20,330 nt of DNA from an uncultured Mogibacterium sp. (GCF_938039775.1 NZ_CALHTQ010000058.1:1-20330); one strand, 5' to 3'; counted from the stretch's first letter, positions 6,824 to 15,753 are shown. Notes: generated by a model not told the origin, from the sequence alone. Numbers and translations: made by a program.

Positions 6824-8173
6824 ATGAGTACAGCTGCTGAGACAAAAGAAAATAAGCTGGGAACTGCACCGATACCATCACTGATAATAAAGCTATCAGT
6901 GCCGCTTATGGTATCGATGTTTGTGCTATCGTTATATAACATCATAGATAGCATATTTGTTGCACAGATTAATGAAAATGCACTCACAGCCATATCGCTT
7001 TGCTTTCCCATTCAGTCGATGATGGTCGCGTTTGGAGTCGGAACAGCTATTGGAATGAGTGCTTTGATGTCGAGATATCTCGGAGCAAAGGAGTTCGACA
7101 AGGTAAATGCTACGGCGCAAAATGGAATATTTCTGAGCTTCGTAACATACGCGATATTCGTAGTCATAGGAGTCTTCGCAAGACCTTTTATAGAGATGCA
7201 GACTAGCGACCCTGAAATAATCGAGTACGGTGTTACGTATCTCAGAATCGTGTGCTGGCTCTCTGTTATGGTTTTCCTGCAGGTGACGATTGAGAGGCTT
7301 CTGCAGAGCACTGGCAAGACCATATATATATTTATCACACAGAGCATAGGTGCAATTATCAATATCATCATGGACCCAATCTTGATTTTCGGTCTATTTG
7401 GTGCACCGAAGATGGGGATTTCAGGTGCCGCTTATGCTACTGTATTCGGACAGACGGTGGGAGCGCTGCTCGGACTATATTTCAATGTCAAGAAGAATAG
7501 GGAGGTAAAGCTGAGTTTTAAAGGCTTTAGGCCTAGCTGGCAGACTATCAAAGAGATATACGAAATAGGTATCCCGTCAATTATCATGCAGTCTGTCGGA
7601 TCGTTCATGGTGTTCGGACTCAATCAGATACTTGTAAAATTTACGACTACTGCAGTTGCCGCATTTGGAGCATACTTCAAACTCCAGAGTTTTATATTTA
7701 TGCCGGTGTTCGGCATGAACAATGGAGTAGTGCCGATTATTGCGTATAACTATGGTGCACGGAACCGCAAGAGGCTAGATGAATCTATGAGACTATCTGC
7801 AATTTACGGTATAGTGATCATGACCTTGGGAATGTTCATATTCTGGACAATCCCACATGTGCTTCTCAGCTTCTTTGCGGCATCGCCAGAACTGATGAGG
7901 ATTGGAACCGTTGAGCTAAGGATTATCTCATTGGTATTTCCATTTGCGGGATACTCAATCATGCGAGGCGGAGTATTCCAGGCTCTCGGCAAGAGCGTAT
8001 ATAGTATGTACGTATCCATAGTAAGGCAGCTAGTTGTACTGCTGCCAGCAGCATACTTCCTATCTAAACTCGGCAATGTCGACTATGTGTGGATGTCATT
8101 TGTATTTGCAGAATTCTTTGGACTTAGCATGTCAATCATGTATACTAGGAAGGTAAAAGTAGAGGTACTATAA
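6824..8173 (+). CDS. MATE family multidrug/cation antiporter
   Basis: A 449-residue membrane protein with about twelve hydrophobic segments in two similar halves, the normal MATE size. The N-terminus is typical of the MepA-like branch (LGTAPIPSLIIKLSVPLMVSM, then YNIIDSIFVAQ); the second half begins near GIPSIIMQSVGSF, with PVFGMNNGVVPIIAYNYGARN the matching signature loop. By family it exports cationic drugs, dyes or metabolites using a sodium or proton gradient; the substrate cannot be read from sequence. The start at 6824 follows GGGAGGA at a good distance; a GTG at 6800 is in frame but has no ribosome site. The next gene is 10 bp away, so folate and tRNA-charging genes probably share the transcript. 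Confidence 0.93.
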   Translation: MSTAAETKENKLGTAPIPSLIIKLSVPLMVSMFVLSLYNIIDSIFVAQINENALTAISLCFPIQSMMVAFGVGTAIGMSALMSRYLGAKEFDKVNATAQNGIFLSFVTYAIFVVIGVFARPFIEMQTSDPEIIEYGVTYLRIVCWLSVMVFLQVTIERLLQSTGKTIYIFITQSIGAIINIIMDPILIFGLFGAPKMGISGAAYATVFGQTVGALLGLYFNVKKNREVKLSFKGFRPSWQTIKEIYEIGIPSIIMQSVGSFMVFGLNQILVKFTTTAVAAFGAYFKLQSFIFMPVFGMNNGVVPIIAYNYGARNRKRLDESMRLSAIYGIVIMTLGMFIFWTIPHVLLSFFAASPELMRIGTVELRIISLVFPFAGYSIMRGGVFQALGKSVYSMYVSIVRQLVVLLPAAYFLSKLGNVDYVWMSFVFAEFFGLSMSIMYTRKVKVEVL

Positions 8174-8183
8174 AGGAGCTAAC

Positions 8184-8780
8184 ATGGAGGTTTATAACGG
8201 ACAGAATATACATGAGAATAAAAAGGCTCTTCGCGCAAGATGCAGGGAGATTGTGAAGGGGCTCAGTCCTGAATATATAGATGTGGCAAGCGAGAAAATC
8301 ACTGAACTCGTACTAGCAACTGATGCGTATAAGACTGCAAAGACTATATTTTGCTACATGTCGATGGGCGGTGAACCCGTTACAGATGCGATTATCGAGA
8401 GGGCGCTCGAAGATGGGAAGAGAGTTGGCATTCCTCTATGCGTAGGACCTCATGAGATGGTAGTCAAGGAGTATAAGCGTGGTGACGAGCTAGCGAGAGG
8501 TGCGTTCGGGATCAGAGAGCCACTTGCTGAAGCTACTGAAATTACTGCAGATGAGTTTGATCTAGCAATAGTTCCTTGCGTGGCATGCTCGAAGGACGGA
8601 CGAAGAATCGGGCATGGCGCTGGTTACTATGATAGATTTCTCAGCGTATCGGGATTTAACAAGATTGCGCTTTGCTTTGAAAAACTTCTTACAGACGATA
8701 TCCCGCTAGAAGAGACAGACGTATACATGGATGGAGTTGCGACTGAAGATGTAATCTATGGAACGCGATGGCGTGGCTAA
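8184..8780 (+). CDS. fau: 5-formyltetrahydrofolate cyclo-ligase
   Basis: A 198-residue protein matching the MTHFS family. It has the basic helix NKKALRARCREI at the N-terminus (residues 12-23), FCYMSMGGEPVTD (56-68), and the nucleotide/folate-binding motif GRRIGHGAGYYDRF at residues 139-152, the counterpart of the family's G-R-x-G-x-G-x-G-Y-Y-D-R. It converts 5-formyl-THF to 5,10-methenyl-THF using ATP, returning stored folate to the one-carbon pool in the cytoplasm. AAGGAG at 8172 overlaps the end of the MATE gene, so translation follows directly. The gene lies between an exporter and trpS with no promoter visible between them. The link with these neighbours looks like operon convenience rather than shared function. 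Confidence 0.93.
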   Translation: MEVYNGQNIHENKKALRARCREIVKGLSPEYIDVASEKITELVLATDAYKTAKTIFCYMSMGGEPVTDAIIERALEDGKRVGIPLCVGPHEMVVKEYKRGDELARGAFGIREPLAEATEITADEFDLAIVPCVACSKDGRRIGHGAGYYDRFLSVSGFNKIALCFEKLLTDDIPLEETDVYMDGVATEDVIYGTRWRG

Positions 8781-8848
8781 GTTCAAGACGAAATTAACCA
8801 AAAGCAAGATGCACCATAGATTTGAGTATAGAGATAAGAGGTAAAACC

Positions 8849-9925
8849 ATGACTAAAAATAAAATTGTATTGACCGGAGATAGACCGACCGGTAGGCTAC
8901 ATATCGGACATTATGTTGGGTCTCTGAGACAGAGACTCATCCTCCAGGATGATGCGAGCATAGACAAGATGTTCGTAATGATTGCCGACGCACAGGCATT
9001 AACAGATAATGCAGATAATCCAGAGAAGGTGCGAGAGAGCGTGCTTCAGGTAGCGATGGACTATCTGGCAATCGGACTCGATCCAGCTCGCACAACAATA
9101 TTTATCCAGTCGCAGATTCCAGCGCTACACGAGATGACTATGTATTACATGAATCTCGTTACAGTAGCAAGAGTTCAGCGAAACCCTACAGTTAAGAATG
9201 AGATTAAGATGCGTGGCTTCGAAGCTAATCTGCCAGTCGGATTTTTTACATATCCTATCAGTCAGGCATCCGACATCACTGCCTTCATGGGTACAATCGT
9301 TCCAGTAGGTGAGGATCAGGAACCGATGATTGAGCAGTGCCGTGAGATAGTGCGTAAATTCAACGCTACATATGGTGAAGTTCTCGTTGAGCCAGAGATT
9401 TATTTACCTGAAAACAAGGTGTGCCTAAGACTTCCGGGAACTGATGGTCAGGCTAAAATGAGCAAGTCGCTCGGAAATACCATCTATCTATCGGATAGCG
9501 AACAGGAACTCAAGTCTAAGGTTATGAGCATGTATACTGACCCGAACCACATCAAGGTTGAGGATCCAGGTCAGGTTGAAGGGAACATGGTTTTTACATA
9601 CCTAGACGCGTTTGTACAGCCTGACTCATTTGAAAAGTATCTTCCTGAGTATAAGGACCTCGACGAACTTAAGGCGCATTACAGAAGAGGCGGTCTAGGC
9701 GACGTTAAGGTTAAGAAATTCCTGCTCAAGGTGCTAAATGAGTTCCTCGAGCCAATCAGAGAGAGACGTGCATACTACGAGGAGAACCCAGAAGTAGTAG
9801 TTGACGTGCTGCGCAAAGGTACAGAGCTTGCAAATGCTGAAGCAGAAGCTACGCTTGACAGGATGAAGAAGGCGATGCAGATAGATTACTTCAATCAGTG
9901 GAACGAAGATTACAACCTCAAATAG
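8849..9925 (+). CDS. trpS: Tryptophanyl-tRNA synthetase
   Basis: A 358-residue class I aminoacyl-tRNA synthetase. The HIGH motif is at residues 18-21 ([12 protein letters not shown]) and KMSKS at 203-207 ([11 protein letters not shown]); the opening [14 protein letters not shown] is diagnostic for TrpRS. It charges tRNA-Trp with tryptophan using ATP. The start is the ATG at 8849, which has GAGGT seven bases upstream; an in-frame TTG at 8822 has no ribosome site. The 68-bp gap to the previous gene holds no T-box specifier or antiterminator, although trpS is often T-box controlled in Firmicutes, so expression probably follows the upstream promoter. A terminator closes the unit. Confidence 0.96.
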   Translation: MTKNKIVLTGDRPTGRLHIGHYVGSLRQRLILQDDASIDKMFVMIADAQALTDNADNPEKVRESVLQVAMDYLAIGLDPARTTIFIQSQIPALHEMTMYYMNLVTVARVQRNPTVKNEIKMRGFEANLPVGFFTYPISQASDITAFMGTIVPVGEDQEPMIEQCREIVRKFNATYGEVLVEPEIYLPENKVCLRLPGTDGQAKMSKSLGNTIYLSDSEQELKSKVMSMYTDPNHIKVEDPGQVEGNMVFTYLDAFVQPDSFEKYLPEYKDLDELKAHYRRGGLGDVKVKKFLLKVLNEFLEPIRERRAYYEENPEVVVDVLRKGTELANAEAEATLDRMKKAMQIDYFNQWNEDYNLK

Positions 9926-9933
9926 ATAAGACT

Positions 9934-9972
9934 AAGTGGTAGATTCGACGAGATTCGGACCTACCGCTTTTA
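9934..9972 (+). terminator. Rho-independent terminator after trpS
   Basis: AAGTGGTAG (9934-9942) pairs with CTACCGCTT (9961-9969) with one G-T pair; the loop is 18 nt and TTTAATTT follows. The T-run is short but the stem is good. Confidence 0.7.
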
Positions 9973-10036
9973 ATTTCTATAACTTTTTCATTCTATCTTC
10001 ACAAAAATGCACATTACCGAGACACATTATTTTCTT

Positions 10037-10064
10037 TTGCATGGTAAAATTTATTTACTATTAT
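10037..10064 (+). promoter_or_regulatory. Probable promoter for the flavodoxin/ferredoxin gene
   Basis: TTGCAT (10037-10042), a 16-bp spacer and TATTAT (10059-10064). The -10 is good and the -35 is moderate. The predicted leader is ~45 nt. Confidence 0.5.
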
Positions 10065-10115
10065 GAAGAGGTGTTCTCATAGTACCACGAGCATAACGAT
10101 GTGTGAGATTCAAAT

Positions 10116-10952
10116 ATGATTAAGAATGTTGTAGGCATGTACTTCAGCCCCTCAGGGGCAACTGCCAAGATAACTAAGAAGATTACAATTGAATTAACTG
10201 ATAACATGCGTGATAGCTGCCTCGATGAGCTTAGCTATTCTTTTTACGATATGCTTGCATTAAGCTCTAGGCACGGTCATAACTCATCTATTGATTGCAC
10301 TGATGAGACTATTGTAGTTATGGGGCTTCCTGTTATGTCAGGGCGCATCCCTGAGGTTTGCAAGGAGATGCTGTCTAAAGTAAACGGCAACGGAGCCTAC
10401 CTAATTGCACTAGTATCTTATGGAAATAATAGTTACGGTGATGCACTATACGAGCTATACACCTATGCCAATGAACGTGGTTTCAAGGTGATAAGCGCAG
10501 CTGCATTTATCGCACAGCACTCGATGTTCCCGAGGATTGCGGCGAGTAGACCAGATACGAACGACATCAAGAAGATGATTGAGTTCAGCAGGATTAGCGC
10601 CAAGAAACTAAAGCGCTTCATATGTACAGACATCGCATCGATGCGCGGAAGACTTGCACCGCTAACGATTCCAGGCTCGATACCGAAGAGAAAGCCAATT
10701 AAACTGCCTATTCATCCTACTGCAAATTCTCTATGCATTGACTGTGGGAAGTGTGAAGAGGTGTGTCCGGTTGGGGCAATCAGTACTGACGACCTAAGAA
10801 AGTCAGACTCAAAGACCTGCATTTCGTGCACATCTTGCATAAAGGCATGTCCACAGGATGCCCGTGGATTCTACGGCTCGCTCGCCAAGGCGACGAGGAT
10901 TGCGAGAGAGAAACTGCATTTTAAGAGAAAAGACCCAGAGTGGTTCATATAG
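10116..10952 (+). CDS. EFR1-type flavodoxin-like protein with two [4Fe-4S] clusters
   Basis: A 278-residue cytoplasmic protein. The first ~170 residues form a flavodoxin-like domain whose phosphate-binding loop is MYFSPSGATAK (residues 8-18), with MGLPVMSGRIP and LVSYGNNSYGDA as the other FMN-contact regions. The C-terminal part is a bacterial ferredoxin module with two complete CxxCxxCxxxC sets: C207, C210, C213, C217 and C235, C238, C241, C245. By family it carries single electrons between FMN and the iron-sulfur clusters in anaerobic metabolism; no specific partner is known. The ribosome site is weak (GTGTGAG at 10101). It has its own terminator, so it is a single-gene unit. Confidence 0.9.
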   Translation: MIKNVVGMYFSPSGATAKITKKITIELTDNMRDSCLDELSYSFYDMLALSSRHGHNSSIDCTDETIVVMGLPVMSGRIPEVCKEMLSKVNGNGAYLIALVSYGNNSYGDALYELYTYANERGFKVISAAAFIAQHSMFPRIAASRPDTNDIKKMIEFSRISAKKLKRFICTDIASMRGRLAPLTIPGSIPKRKPIKLPIHPTANSLCIDCGKCEEVCPVGAISTDDLRKSDSKTCISCTSCIKACPQDARGFYGSLAKATRIAREKLHFKRKDPEWFI

Positions 10953-10963
10953 TAGAAGATATT

Positions 10964-10987
10964 CCGAGAGCGCTGCTCTCGGTTTTT
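10964..10987 (+). terminator. Strong Rho-independent terminator
   Basis: CCGAGAGC (10964-10971) and GCTCTCGG (10975-10982) are perfectly complementary with a 3-nt loop and are followed by TTTTT (10983-10987). Confidence 0.93.
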
Positions 10988-11008
10988 GTCTTTTTGAGTG
11001 GAAGTTTC

Positions 11009-11025
11009 ATCACAATGACTGTGAT
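11009..11025 (+). promoter_or_regulatory. Perfect palindrome upstream of the citrate operon promoter
   Basis: ATCACA-ATGAC-TGTGAT: two perfect 6-bp arms with a 5-bp spacer, ending 3 bp before the -35 box at 11029. The position suits an activator or repressor site. The arms are in the reverse order of a CRP site (TGTGA...TCACA), so the regulator is unknown. Confidence 0.5.
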
Positions 11026-11028
11026 TGC

Positions 11029-11057
11029 TTGACACAATAAATATTGCATATTAATAT
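11029..11057 (+). promoter_or_regulatory. Promoter of the Re-citrate synthase operon
   Basis: TTGACA (11029-11034), a 17-bp spacer and TAATAT (11052-11057). The -35 is perfect and the -10 is degenerate (4 of 6), as is common for activated promoters. The leader is ~100 nt. Confidence 0.65.
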
Positions 11058-11154
11058 ACAAGTATACAATCTAGCGTGTAAGTAAAAATTGGTATATTTA
11101 AGCGCGCGAGTTATGCAAGGGTAGATCAAAGGGCAAGGGAAAATCAAATTTTAT

Positions 11155-11160
11155 GAGGTG
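11155..11160 (+). promoter_or_regulatory. Ribosome binding site that selects ATG 11167
   Basis: GAGGTG lies 6 bases before the ATG at 11167 and overlaps the in-frame GTG at 11158, so the GTG cannot use it. The later ATG is the start. Confidence 0.75.
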
Positions 11161-11166
11161 AAACAG

Positions 11167-12552
11167 ATGGGTGACATCAAGATTAATAAGAAATCGAATT
11201 TGCTTGAACAGGATCCGTATAATTATCAGCTTCAGGATGTAGAAGACCCTAATTTGATGCGCGAGTTTTTCGAGTATACGGAGATTCCAAAGGTTTCCTT
11301 TAACTTTAGAAGAAACCCACTCGGCATGCCTAAGGAGATATGGATTACAGATACGACATTTCGTGATGGACAGCAGTCGCGCGAGCCATATACGGTTGAT
11401 CAGATTGTGGACATCTACAAGATGATGTCGAGGCTGTCTGGCCCAAACGGCAAGATTAGGCAGACAGAGTTTTTCGTATACAGCGACAGGGATAGACGCG
11501 CTATCGAGAAATGCAGAGAACTAGGATTAGATTTCCCTGAGATTACCACTTGGATTAGGGCTAAGAAAGAAGATTTTAAGCTCGTTCATGATATTGGTGT
11601 CAAGGAGACAGGCATCCTAGTTAGCTGCTCTGATTATCATATATTTACGAAGCTAGGTATGAACAGAAGGCAGGCGATGGAACACTACCTATCTGTTATT
11701 TCTGATGCTTTTGAGGCAGGAGTTATGCCGCGCTGTCACCTTGAGGATATTACGAGAGCGGATTTCTATGGTTTTGTAGTTCCTTTCGTAAAGGCGATTC
11801 AGGATCTCGCTATGCAGGCGAATATGCCAGTTAGAATCCGCGCATGCGATACACTTGGCTATGGAATTCCATACGGTGGAGTTGCTATGCCACGATCGGT
11901 ACCGGGTATTATATATGGATTACAGCATTATGCTGGTGTGCCAAGTGAGATGATTGAGTGGCACGGACACAACGATTTCTACAAGGCAGTTACTAATGCT
12001 GCAACTGCATGGCTTTACGGAGCAGCGGCGGTAAATACTACGTTATTTGGCATAGGTGAGAGAACTGGAAACGTACCTCTTGAGGCGATGGTGTTCGAAT
12101 ATGCACAGCTGCGAGGTACACTTGACGGAATGGACACGACGGTTATCACGGAACTGGCTGAGTATTATGAGAATAAAATCGGATATCGCCTGCCTGAACA
12201 GACACCTTTTGTCGGCAAGAACTTCAATGTAACTAAGGCGGGAATTCACGCGGATGGACTTCTTAAAAACGAGGAAATCTACAATATATTCGATACTAAG
12301 AAGTTCTTAAGTAGACCTCCGTTAGTTTCGATTAATCAGAATAGCGGTACAGCGGGTGTTGCTGTATGGCTGAATGAAAAATATAACCTAGAGGGAGAAC
12401 GTAAGGTGGATAAGCACAGCGAAGTGGTTCGCTATATCAAAAGCTGGATCGATGACCAATATAAGAATGGCAGAGTTTCTGTAATCGGAGCAGATGAGAT
12501 AGATACTCTTGTCAACAAGTTTGTAACTGGCGAAACTGAAGGAAACTGGTAG
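11167..12552 (+). CDS. Re-type citrate synthase
   Basis: A 461-residue enzyme of the DRE-TIM / isopropylmalate-homocitrate synthase superfamily. The catalytic and metal-binding motifs are present: DTTFRDGQQ at residues 62-70, HLEDITRADFYGF at 191-203, HGHND at 266-270 and GIHADG at 359-364. The segments GPNGKIRQTEFF (92-103) and NFNVTKAGIHADGLL are those I recall from the Re-citrate synthase of Clostridium kluyveri rather than homocitrate or isopropylmalate synthase, and no LeuA regulatory domain follows. It condenses acetyl-CoA with oxaloacetate to citrate with stereochemistry opposite to the common Si enzyme, needs a divalent metal and is reported oxygen-sensitive. Aconitase and isocitrate dehydrogenase directly follow, which strongly supports citrate as the product. 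Homocitrate synthase is the main alternative. Confidence 0.88.
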   Translation: MGDIKINKKSNLLEQDPYNYQLQDVEDPNLMREFFEYTEIPKVSFNFRRNPLGMPKEIWITDTTFRDGQQSREPYTVDQIVDIYKMMSRLSGPNGKIRQTEFFVYSDRDRRAIEKCRELGLDFPEITTWIRAKKEDFKLVHDIGVKETGILVSCSDYHIFTKLGMNRRQAMEHYLSVISDAFEAGVMPRCHLEDITRADFYGFVVPFVKAIQDLAMQANMPVRIRACDTLGYGIPYGGVAMPRSVPGIIYGLQHYAGVPSEMIEWHGHNDFYKAVTNAATAWLYGAAAVNTTLFGIGERTGNVPLEAMVFEYAQLRGTLDGMDTTVITELAEYYENKIGYRLPEQTPFVGKNFNVTKAGIHADGLLKNEEIYNIFDTKKFLSRPPLVSINQNSGTAGVAVWLNEKYNLEGERKVDKHSEVVRYIKSWIDDQYKNGRVSVIGADEIDTLVNKFVTGETEGNW

Positions 12553-12561
12553 GTAACGCAG

Positions 12562-14484
12562 ATGGGATATACAATAGCTGAGAAAATTATTAGAGCTCAC
12601 CTTGTTAGCGGTGAGATGAAGGTTGGCGAGGAAATCGGGCTCAGGATTGACCAGACTCTGACTCAGGATGCGACAGGAACTATGGCATATCTGGAGTTTG
12701 AAGCGATGGGAATACCGCAGGTCAAGACTGAACGGTCCGTCGCATATATTGATCACAATACTCTGCAGTCTGGATTTGAGAATGCAGATGATCATAAATA
12801 TATTCAGACCGTGGCTGCAAAGCACGGTGTGTACTTCTCGAGACCTGGCAACGGCATCTGCCATCAGGTTCATTATGAGAGATTTGGCATTCCGGGCAAG
12901 ACCCTGATTGGGTCTGATTCGCACACGCCAACTGGTGGTGGGCTCGGAATGCTGGCGATGGGTGCTGGTGGCATGGATGTAGCCGTTGCCATGGGCGGCG
13001 GAGCTTACCACATCCCTATGCCTAGGATGATTTTTGTGGAGCTAATCGGAGAGCTCCGCCCTAATGTGAGCGCCAAGGACATCATCTTAGAGGTTCTGCG
13101 CATGCTGTCTGTAAAGGGTGGTGTTGGCGCTATTGTCGAATACGGCGGCGAGGGTGTAGCGACGCTCAGCGTTCCTGAGCGTGCGACTATCACTAATATG
13201 GGCGCTGAGCTCGGAGCTACTACCTCGATTTTTCCTTCGGATGAGGTGACCAGGCAGTTTCTGGCCGCACAGGATAGAGAGGCTGACTGGTCTCCTCTGG
13301 CTAGTGACCCTGACGCTGAATATGCTGAGTGCTACTCTATCAATCTGAGCGAGCTTGAGCCTCTGGCTGCTTGCCCAAACAGTCCTGACAACGTAAAGCC
13401 TGTGAGAGAGCTAGTAGGTATAAAGGTTGATCAGGTGGCAATCGGTTCATGTACCAATTCATCTTTTGCAGATATGACTAAGACTTCGCTAGTGCTGAAG
13501 GGACACAAAATTGCAGATGGTGTTAGCTTAGGCATATCACCTGGCTCAAGGCAGGTTTTCTCAATGATGGCCGAGAGTGGTGCGCTGACAGATATGATAG
13601 ATGCAGGCGCTAGGATTTTGGAATGCGCATGTGGACCATGCATAGGAATGGGGTTCTCTCCGAATTCGAAGGGTGTGAGTCTTAGAACCTTTAACAGGAA
13701 CTTCCTTGGTCGTTCGGGGACTAAGGACGGACAGGTGTATCTAGTAAGCCCTGAAACAGCTGCAGCGTCAGCGCTCACAGGCTTTATCACAGATCCAACG
13801 ACACTTCCGCCAATCGAAGAGACGCAGCAGCCAGACAGATTCCGTATCAATGATGACGGAATCATCGCACCACTGCCAGCAGCAGAAGCTGCGGCGGCAG
13901 AGGTGCTCCGCGGCCCCAATATCAAGCCGTTCCCAGAGACTAGACCGCTAGAAGACGAAATCGAGGCCGCGGTCATCCTCAAGGTCGGTGATAATATCAC
14001 CACCGACCATATCATGCCGGCAGGCTCGAAGGTGCTGCCATACAGATCAAATATACCTAAGATATCTGAGTTCTGCTTCAGCGTAATAGATGAAACCTTT
14101 GCGACAAGGGCAAAGGACGCAGGAAAAGGATTCATAGTTGGTGGCTCGAACTACGGACAAGGTTCATCTAGAGAGCATGCGGCTCTAGCGCCTCTATATC
14201 TTGGAATAAAGGCAGTAATAGCAAAGAGTTTTGCCAGAATCCACGCAGCAAACCTAGTTAATGCTGGAATCCTGCCTCTAATATTTGAGAATCCAGATGA
14301 CTACGATGAGATAGAACAAGGCGTTGTTCTCAGGCTAGATGATGTTAGATCGGCACTTAGAGAGGACAGAATTACTCTTTATGCAGGAGATAAGAAAATT
14401 CCACTTAAAATGGAACTGGCTGAGAGACAGAAAGAAGTTCTGCTTGCTGGTGGACTTCTAGACTATGCGGCGCTAGGAAACTAG
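12562..14484 (+). CDS. Aconitate hydratase (short, Aquifex/clostridial type)
   Basis: A 640-residue aconitase, shorter than the ~890-residue AcnA. The [4Fe-4S] ligands are in place: C297 in GSCTNSS and C357-x2-C360 in CACGPCIGMG. The opening (IAEKIIRAHLVSGE, LRIDQTLTQDATG) and the mobile C-terminal domain with GGSNYGQGSSREH at residues 527-539 are complete. It interconverts citrate and isocitrate in the cytoplasm. Homoaconitase or isopropylmalate isomerase are less likely, because the protein is a single chain and lies between citrate synthase and isocitrate dehydrogenase. It starts 9 bp after the synthase stop with a GGTAGGT ribosome site overlapping that stop. The stretch around 13860-14040 is visibly richer in GC-ending codons than the rest. 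Confidence 0.94.
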   Translation: MGYTIAEKIIRAHLVSGEMKVGEEIGLRIDQTLTQDATGTMAYLEFEAMGIPQVKTERSVAYIDHNTLQSGFENADDHKYIQTVAAKHGVYFSRPGNGICHQVHYERFGIPGKTLIGSDSHTPTGGGLGMLAMGAGGMDVAVAMGGGAYHIPMPRMIFVELIGELRPNVSAKDIILEVLRMLSVKGGVGAIVEYGGEGVATLSVPERATITNMGAELGATTSIFPSDEVTRQFLAAQDREADWSPLASDPDAEYAECYSINLSELEPLAACPNSPDNVKPVRELVGIKVDQVAIGSCTNSSFADMTKTSLVLKGHKIADGVSLGISPGSRQVFSMMAESGALTDMIDAGARILECACGPCIGMGFSPNSKGVSLRTFNRNFLGRSGTKDGQVYLVSPETAAASALTGFITDPTTLPPIEETQQPDRFRINDDGIIAPLPAAEAAAAEVLRGPNIKPFPETRPLEDEIEAAVILKVGDNITTDHIMPAGSKVLPYRSNIPKISEFCFSVIDETFATRAKDAGKGFIVGGSNYGQGSSREHAALAPLYLGIKAVIAKSFARIHAANLVNAGILPLIFENPDDYDEIEQGVVLRLDDVRSALREDRITLYAGDKKIPLKMELAERQKEVLLAGGLLDYAALGN

Positions 14485-14547
14485 GAAGCAAGTGAGAGAG
14501 TTTTCTGCAAATTAAACCTAGTCATATACTGAGTTTGGAGATGTGAA

Positions 14548-15753
14548 ATGACTGATAAGATATATAGCTCCGAAATAGAGCGTGATATTAAAAGTGCAGT
14601 AGAGAATTTTGAAACTATGCTGCGCGAACAGGTTGATAGGAATCAGCGGATGAGGGCTGAAAGAGAAAATAAAGGCATAGACGCTAAAGAGGGACCTTTG
14701 GCGGATAATACAAAAGGGAACAAGGTGATAATCGGAACCGCTGCCGGTGACGGCATCGGCCCGATTATCATGACCGAAGCGGAGAAAGTGCTGGAAGCAG
14801 TCCTCCGGGACAGACTTACCAGCGGCTCTCTAGTCCTAAAGCCAATCGAAGGCTTCACCCTCGAAAACCGCCTCGCCGCAGGCAAGACAGTCCCGGACTC
14901 TGTCATGGCAGCGATGAGCGAGTGCGACGTACTGCTCAAAGGACCGACAACAACACCGAACGCTGCCATGAATACAGCAAATATCGAGAGCGCTAATGTC
15001 TACTTGCGCAAATCATTTGACCTATTTGCCAATGTCAGACCAGTTGCAATTCCAGAAGAAGGAATCGACTGGACATTCTTCCGTGAGAACACAGAAGGCG
15101 AATATGCATTAGGCAGCAAGGGCGAATATATCATGGGAGAATTGGCAGTCGATTTTAAGGTGACAACAGACGAGGGTACAGAGCGAATCGCCCGCGCCGC
15201 ATATGAATATGCGAGAGCTAACGGCAAGAAGCGAGTATCTATAGTGACTAAAGCCAATATCATGAAGAAGACTGACGGCAACTTCCTTAATATCTGCCGT
15301 GAAGTCGCTAAGGAATACCCAGAGATTGAGACGGATTCGTGGTTCATCGATATCATGGCTGCTAATCTAGTCAACAAGGATATCAGAAACAACTTCCAAG
15401 TTTTTGTACTTCCTAATCTGTATGGTGATATAATTACTGATGAAGCGGCTCAGATTCAGGGTGGTGTCGGAACAGCTGGAAGTGCGAATATCGGTAGGAA
15501 TTATGCGATATTTGAAGCTATACACGGCAGTGCTCCACGCATGATTGAAGAGGGGCTGGGCGAATATGCCAATCCGTCAAGTCTGCTCAAGGCAGCGGTG
15601 ATGATGCTGTCGCATGTGGGATATGTAGATGAAGCAGAGAGTCTGGAGTCAGCGCTTGAAGCAGCTGACCAAGAGTTAGGATCACGCATGACGGGGATGG
15701 CAGGCGGAGCAACATGCCGAGAATACGCAGAACTAGTCATGTCGAGGTTATAA
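14548..15753 (+). CDS. Isocitrate dehydrogenase (isocitrate/isopropylmalate dehydrogenase family)
   Basis: A 401-residue beta-decarboxylating dehydrogenase that makes 2-oxoglutarate from isocitrate. Core motifs: GTAAGDGIGPIIM at about 57-69, the substrate-binding NVYLRKSFDLFANVRP with its Arg residues, FFRENTEGEYA, and the metal/cofactor loop LYGDIITDEAAQIQGGVGTAGS, followed by HGSAPRMIEEGLGEYANP. That last loop does not match the classic NADP+ pattern I know and I cannot fix the cofactor from it. About 50 charged, helical residues precede the catalytic fold, more than relatives usually carry; the ATG at 14548 has GGAG upstream, so the extension looks real. The 63-bp gap after aconitase has no terminator. 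Isopropylmalate dehydrogenase is the alternative but is unlikely here because no leu genes are near. Confidence 0.9.
   Translation: MTDKIYSSEIERDIKSAVENFETMLREQVDRNQRMRAERENKGIDAKEGPLADNTKGNKVIIGTAAGDGIGPIIMTEAEKVLEAVLRDRLTSGSLVLKPIEGFTLENRLAAGKTVPDSVMAAMSECDVLLKGPTTTPNAAMNTANIESANVYLRKSFDLFANVRPVAIPEEGIDWTFFRENTEGEYALGSKGEYIMGELAVDFKVTTDEGTERIARAAYEYARANGKKRVSIVTKANIMKKTDGNFLNICREVAKEYPEIETDSWFIDIMAANLVNKDIRNNFQVFVLPNLYGDIITDEAAQIQGGVGTAGSANIGRNYAIFEAIHGSAPRMIEEGLGEYANPSSLLKAAVMMLSHVGYVDEAESLESALEAADQELGSRMTGMAGGATCREYAELVMSRL

Noticed and set aside
8781..8848. T-box riboswitch before trpS
   Set aside because: The gap is only 68 bp and contains no antiterminator bulge sequence or specifier stem.
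11009..11025. A CRP/FNR-type site upstream of the citrate operon
   Set aside because: A CRP site reads TGTGA then TCACA; here the arms are in the opposite order and the spacer is 5 bp. FNR's TTGAT/ATCAA is also absent.
10858..11040. A 60-codon frame overlapping the end of the ferredoxin-type gene
   Set aside because: It runs through a strong terminator, has no ribosome site and overlaps a certain gene in another frame.
11140..11152. AAAAT-CAA-ATTTT palindrome as a CodY box
   Set aside because: CodY's consensus has AATTTTC first and GAAAATT second, the reverse of this short AT-rich palindrome, which is easily produced by chance.
13431..14135. A 234-codon open frame on the minus strand inside aconitase, and a 207-codon one at 12388-13011
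   Set aside because: Both are antisense shadows of well-supported genes and their translations show no domain.
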